Part shown: positions 62,011 to 64,000 of the stretch, piece by piece
Position numbering within the stretch: position 1 is the stretch's first letter
Layout of the letters: each line of letters opens with the position of its first letter
DNA from: JACVRW01 sp963808775
Lineage (GTDB): Bacteria; Actinomycetota; Thermoleophilia; Solirubrobacterales; Thermoleophilaceae
Length of the DNA stretch: 64,000 nucleotides
Direction of reading: 5' to 3'
Assembly (NCBI GenBank): GCA_963808775.1
Contig: CAWEGR010000007.1
Location: forward strand, 186,001 to 250,000
Program-made: the position numbers and the translations under genes
The notes under the pieces: model-generated
Told to the model about the DNA's origin: nothing
The model's input: the letters and a program-made list of their open reading frames with translations, nothing else
Database searches by the model: none

Positions 62011-63457
62011 GAGTCGGAGCCGTTCGCCGACGGCAGGCGGAGCGTGAAGGCGGTCGCCCCAGGCTCCGAGGCGAGCACGAGGCGTCCGTCCATGCGCTCG
62101 GCCAGCTCGCGGGCGATCGCGAGGCCGAGGCCCGCTCCGCGCGCGGCATCGCCGGTGTAGAAGCGCTCGAAAGCCTTCTCCTGGGAGTCGGCCGGGAGTC
62201 CCGGGCCGGTGTCGGCCACCGTGAGCTCGGTGGCGCCGTTGTCGCGGTGCGCGCTCACGGTCACGTCCGTGCCCTCCGGGGTGTGCCGAAGGGCGTTGTC
62301 GAGCAGGATACGCACGATCTGGGCCACCCGCTCACGGTCGCAGCTCGCCTCGGGCCCCTCGGGCGGCAGTTGGACCGCCAGGTCCGTGTCGTGCTCGGCG
62401 AGCGCCGGCGTGAACTCGCCCACGATGGAGCGGGTGAGCTCGGCGAGGTCCACGGGCTCCGTCTGCAGCTCGACCGAGCCGGAGTCGAGCCGCGAGAGGT
62501 CGAGCAGGTCGACGGACAGCTTCTGAAGGCGCGCGACCTGCTCGGCCATCGTGTCGAGGAACTCGCGGCGGGTGTCCTCGTCGAGGTCCTCGTCCTGCAG
62601 CAGCTCCACGAACCCGCCGAGCGAGAAGATCGGCGTGCGCAGCTCGTGCGAGGCGGTGGCGATGAACTCCTTGCGCGCGCTGTCCACGCGCTGCAGGCGC
62701 GCCTGCATCTCGTTGAAGGTGCGGGTGAGCTGGCCGAGCTCGTCCTCGGAGTCGACGGGCACCGGCTCGTCGAAGCGCCCGTGGGCGACGTCGGCGGCGG
62801 CTCGCTCGACGCGGCGCACGCGGCGCGAGAGCCGGCGCGCGACCCAGTAGCCCCCGAACAGCGCGATCAGGAGAGCGGCGCCGGTTGCCCACAGCACGCG
62901 CTCGCGCAGGAACGAGACCGTCTGCTCGACCTCGCGGAAGTCGCGGGTGTAGAGCGCCACGCGCTCAGCGCGCCGCTTGCGCTCGGACGAGATGTCGGGG
63001 TCGAAGAGCGGCTGCGCCACCATGCCGATGTCGTCGCCCTCGAAGCTGCCGCGGGCGATCTGGGTCTTGCCGGTGCGGACGGCCTTGCGCGCGAGGGCGT
63101 CGTCGCGCGGGAAGCTGAACTGCTCGCCCGAGTCCTCCACCGAGGGGAAGCGGATCTCGCGGCCGTCGAGCTGCTCGCCCTCCACGTCCTCCTTGACGTC
63201 GAACAGGGTCACCCGCGAGTCCGTGGTGTCGGCCACCGAGCGCACGGTGCGGTCGATCTCCTCGTCGACTCGGCTCGACGCTCGAGAGGAACTCGAGCGC
63301 CCGGCGCCGCGCTCTCCGCGACGACCTTGAGGTCGCGCAGGCGGCGCTCCTCGAGGTTCGACTCGGGCTGCGTCACGACCCAGAAGTAGATGACGCCGAA
63401 CGCGGCGGCCGTGATCACGAAGAAGAGGAGCGCGACCTTGTTGCCGAGCGACCTCAT
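62007..63457 (-). CDS. Sensor histidine kinase (frameshifted)
   Basis: Membrane sensor kinase of about 483 aa. First helix VALLFFVITAAAFGVIYFW from ATG 63457, an extracytoplasmic domain, second helix VLWATGAALLIALFGGYWVA, HAMP (ADVAHGRFDEPVPVDSEDEL), the phospho-acceptor His in IATASHELRTPIFSLGGFVE, then N, G1 and G2 boxes (ILLDNALRHTPEGTDV, DTGPGLPADS, GAGLGLAIARELAERM). The frame breaks at about 63270-63310, where ALEFLSSVE and VDEEIDRTVRS are in different frames. It follows the response regulator by five bases and overlaps htrA. Confidence 0.92.
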
Positions 63458-63462
63458 CCCGA

Positions 63463-64000
63463 TCAGCCGTCCCGGAACCGGTAACCCACGCCACGCACGG
63501 TCAGGATCAGCTCGGGCGTCTTCGGCTCGGACTCGAGCTTCTCGCGCAGGTGGCGGATGTGGACGTCGATCGTGCGCGGGTCGCGGTAGGCGGCGTCGCC
63601 CCAGACGCGCTCGAGCAGCATCGTGCGGCTGAACACGCGGCCGGGCGCGCGGGCCAGGGCGGCGAGGATCTCGAACTCGACGTAGGTCAGCCGGACGCTC
63701 TCGTCGCGCACGACGACCAGGCGCTTCTCGAAGTCGATGCGCAGCTCGCCGGCCTCGATCGGCTCCTCGTACTGCTCCTCGGGCGCCGCGAGCGCCGCGC
63801 GCCGCAGCACGGCCTTGACGCGCGAGCGGAACTCCCTGACCGAGAACGGCTTCGTGATGTAGTCGTCGGCGCCCAGCTCGAGGCCGAGGACCTTGTCGAT
63901 CTCCTCGGTCTTGGCGGTGAGCATGATGATCGGCACGGTCGAGCGCGAGCGGATCTCGCGGCAGACGTCGAAGCCGTCCTTCTTCGGCAGCATCACGTCG
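63463..64000 (-). CDS. OmpR/PhoB-type response regulator (partial)
   Basis: C-terminal 179 residues; the start lies beyond the window. The phospho-acceptor Asp is the GAC at 63997-63999 in DVMLPKKDGFDV. VPIIMLTAKTEEIDKVLGLE and ADDYITKPFSVREFRSRVKA complete the receiver domain. The winged-helix DNA-binding domain is LTYVEFEILAALARAPGRVF to VDVHIRHLREKLESEP and VRGVGYRF. It heads an operon with the histidine kinase and htrA, an arrangement seen in envelope-stress systems. Confidence 0.95.
   Translation of the reverse strand, partial: DVMLPKKDGFDVCREIRSRSTVPIIMLTAKTEEIDKVLGLELGADDYITKPFSVREFRSRVKAVLRRAALAAPEEQYEEPIEAGELRIDFEKRLVVVRDESVRLTYVEFEILAALARAPGRVFSRTMLLERVWGDAAYRDPRTIDVHIRHLREKLESEPKTPELILTVRGVGYRFRDG

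Overview
The window looks like the replication-origin region of a very GC-rich actinobacterium. The order rpmH-dnaA-dnaN-recF-DUF721-gyrB-gyrA, with rnpA-yidD-yidC-jag-rsmG-parA-parB diverging on the other side, is the classic oriC neighbourhood. Start codons are often GTG or TTG, and four-base GTGA/ATGA overlaps between genes are frequent. The gene set (DUF721 next to recF, a Bacillus-like qcrABC, a two-domain AhbA/AhbB protein between hemB and hemL, DUF4126, TatA/TatC) would fit Actinomycetota, perhaps Thermoleophilia. That placement is inference from gene content, not a measured phylogeny.

Layout. 0-7.4 kb (minus strand): gyrA (partial), gyrB, DUF721, recF, dnaN, dnaA, with a near-consensus parS site inside the start of dnaN. 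7.6-12.5 kb (plus): rpmH to parB. 12.5-18.3 kb (plus): tRNA-Ile, then a compact azole-type RiPP locus (SagB-type dehydrogenase, YcaO cyclodehydratase ending in PHPFP, a 75-aa candidate precursor peptide), running on into an unusual Mur ligase and a glycosyltransferase. 18.3-29.3 kb: bifunctional-nuclease-domain protein, ddl, a PLP aminotransferase, a phosphodiesterase/GtrA/GT87-like membrane group, YmdB-type phosphodiesterase and an ABC-2 exporter. 29.3-33.0 kb: tetrapyrrole genes hemB, ahbAB-like, hemL. 33.1-37.0 kb: qcrABC, menG and a polyprenyl synthase, i.e. menaquinol oxidation together with menaquinone synthesis. 37-40.4 kb: zinc-ribbon protein, dcd, tatA, tatC, a TPR-like membrane protein, an anti-anti-sigma factor and tRNA-Lys. 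40.5-44.2 kb: secreted proteins (trypsin-like protease, a Trp-rich protein, an M28 peptidase), the first two in visibly lower-GC DNA. 44.2-51.4 kb: DipZ-type thiol-disulfide protein, class IV aminotransferase, surface-sugar genes (wecB, nucleotide-sugar dehydrogenase, hexapeptide transferase) and membrane proteins. 51.4-57.1 kb (minus): purA and the replication/ribosome operon rpsF-(HTH)-ssb-rpsR-rplI-dnaB-dnaC-like. 57.6-64 kb (minus): trehalose-type glycosyltransferases, RsbW-like kinase, HtrA, and a histidine kinase/response regulator pair running off the end.

Sequence quality matters here. About fifteen genes, many of them essential (gyrB, dnaA, rnpA, hemB, purA), have single-base frameshifts, several at G or C runs. 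The simplest reading is residual sequencing error, so I annotate these as genes with a frameshift and not as pseudogenes.

The most novel item is the RiPP locus at 12.6-15.6 kb. Both modification enzymes appear to carry their own N-terminal peptide-recognition-like domain. The precursor gene has a perfect Shine-Dalgarno sequence, a likely promoter in the end of ycaO, and an internal repeat of EPxALKS.
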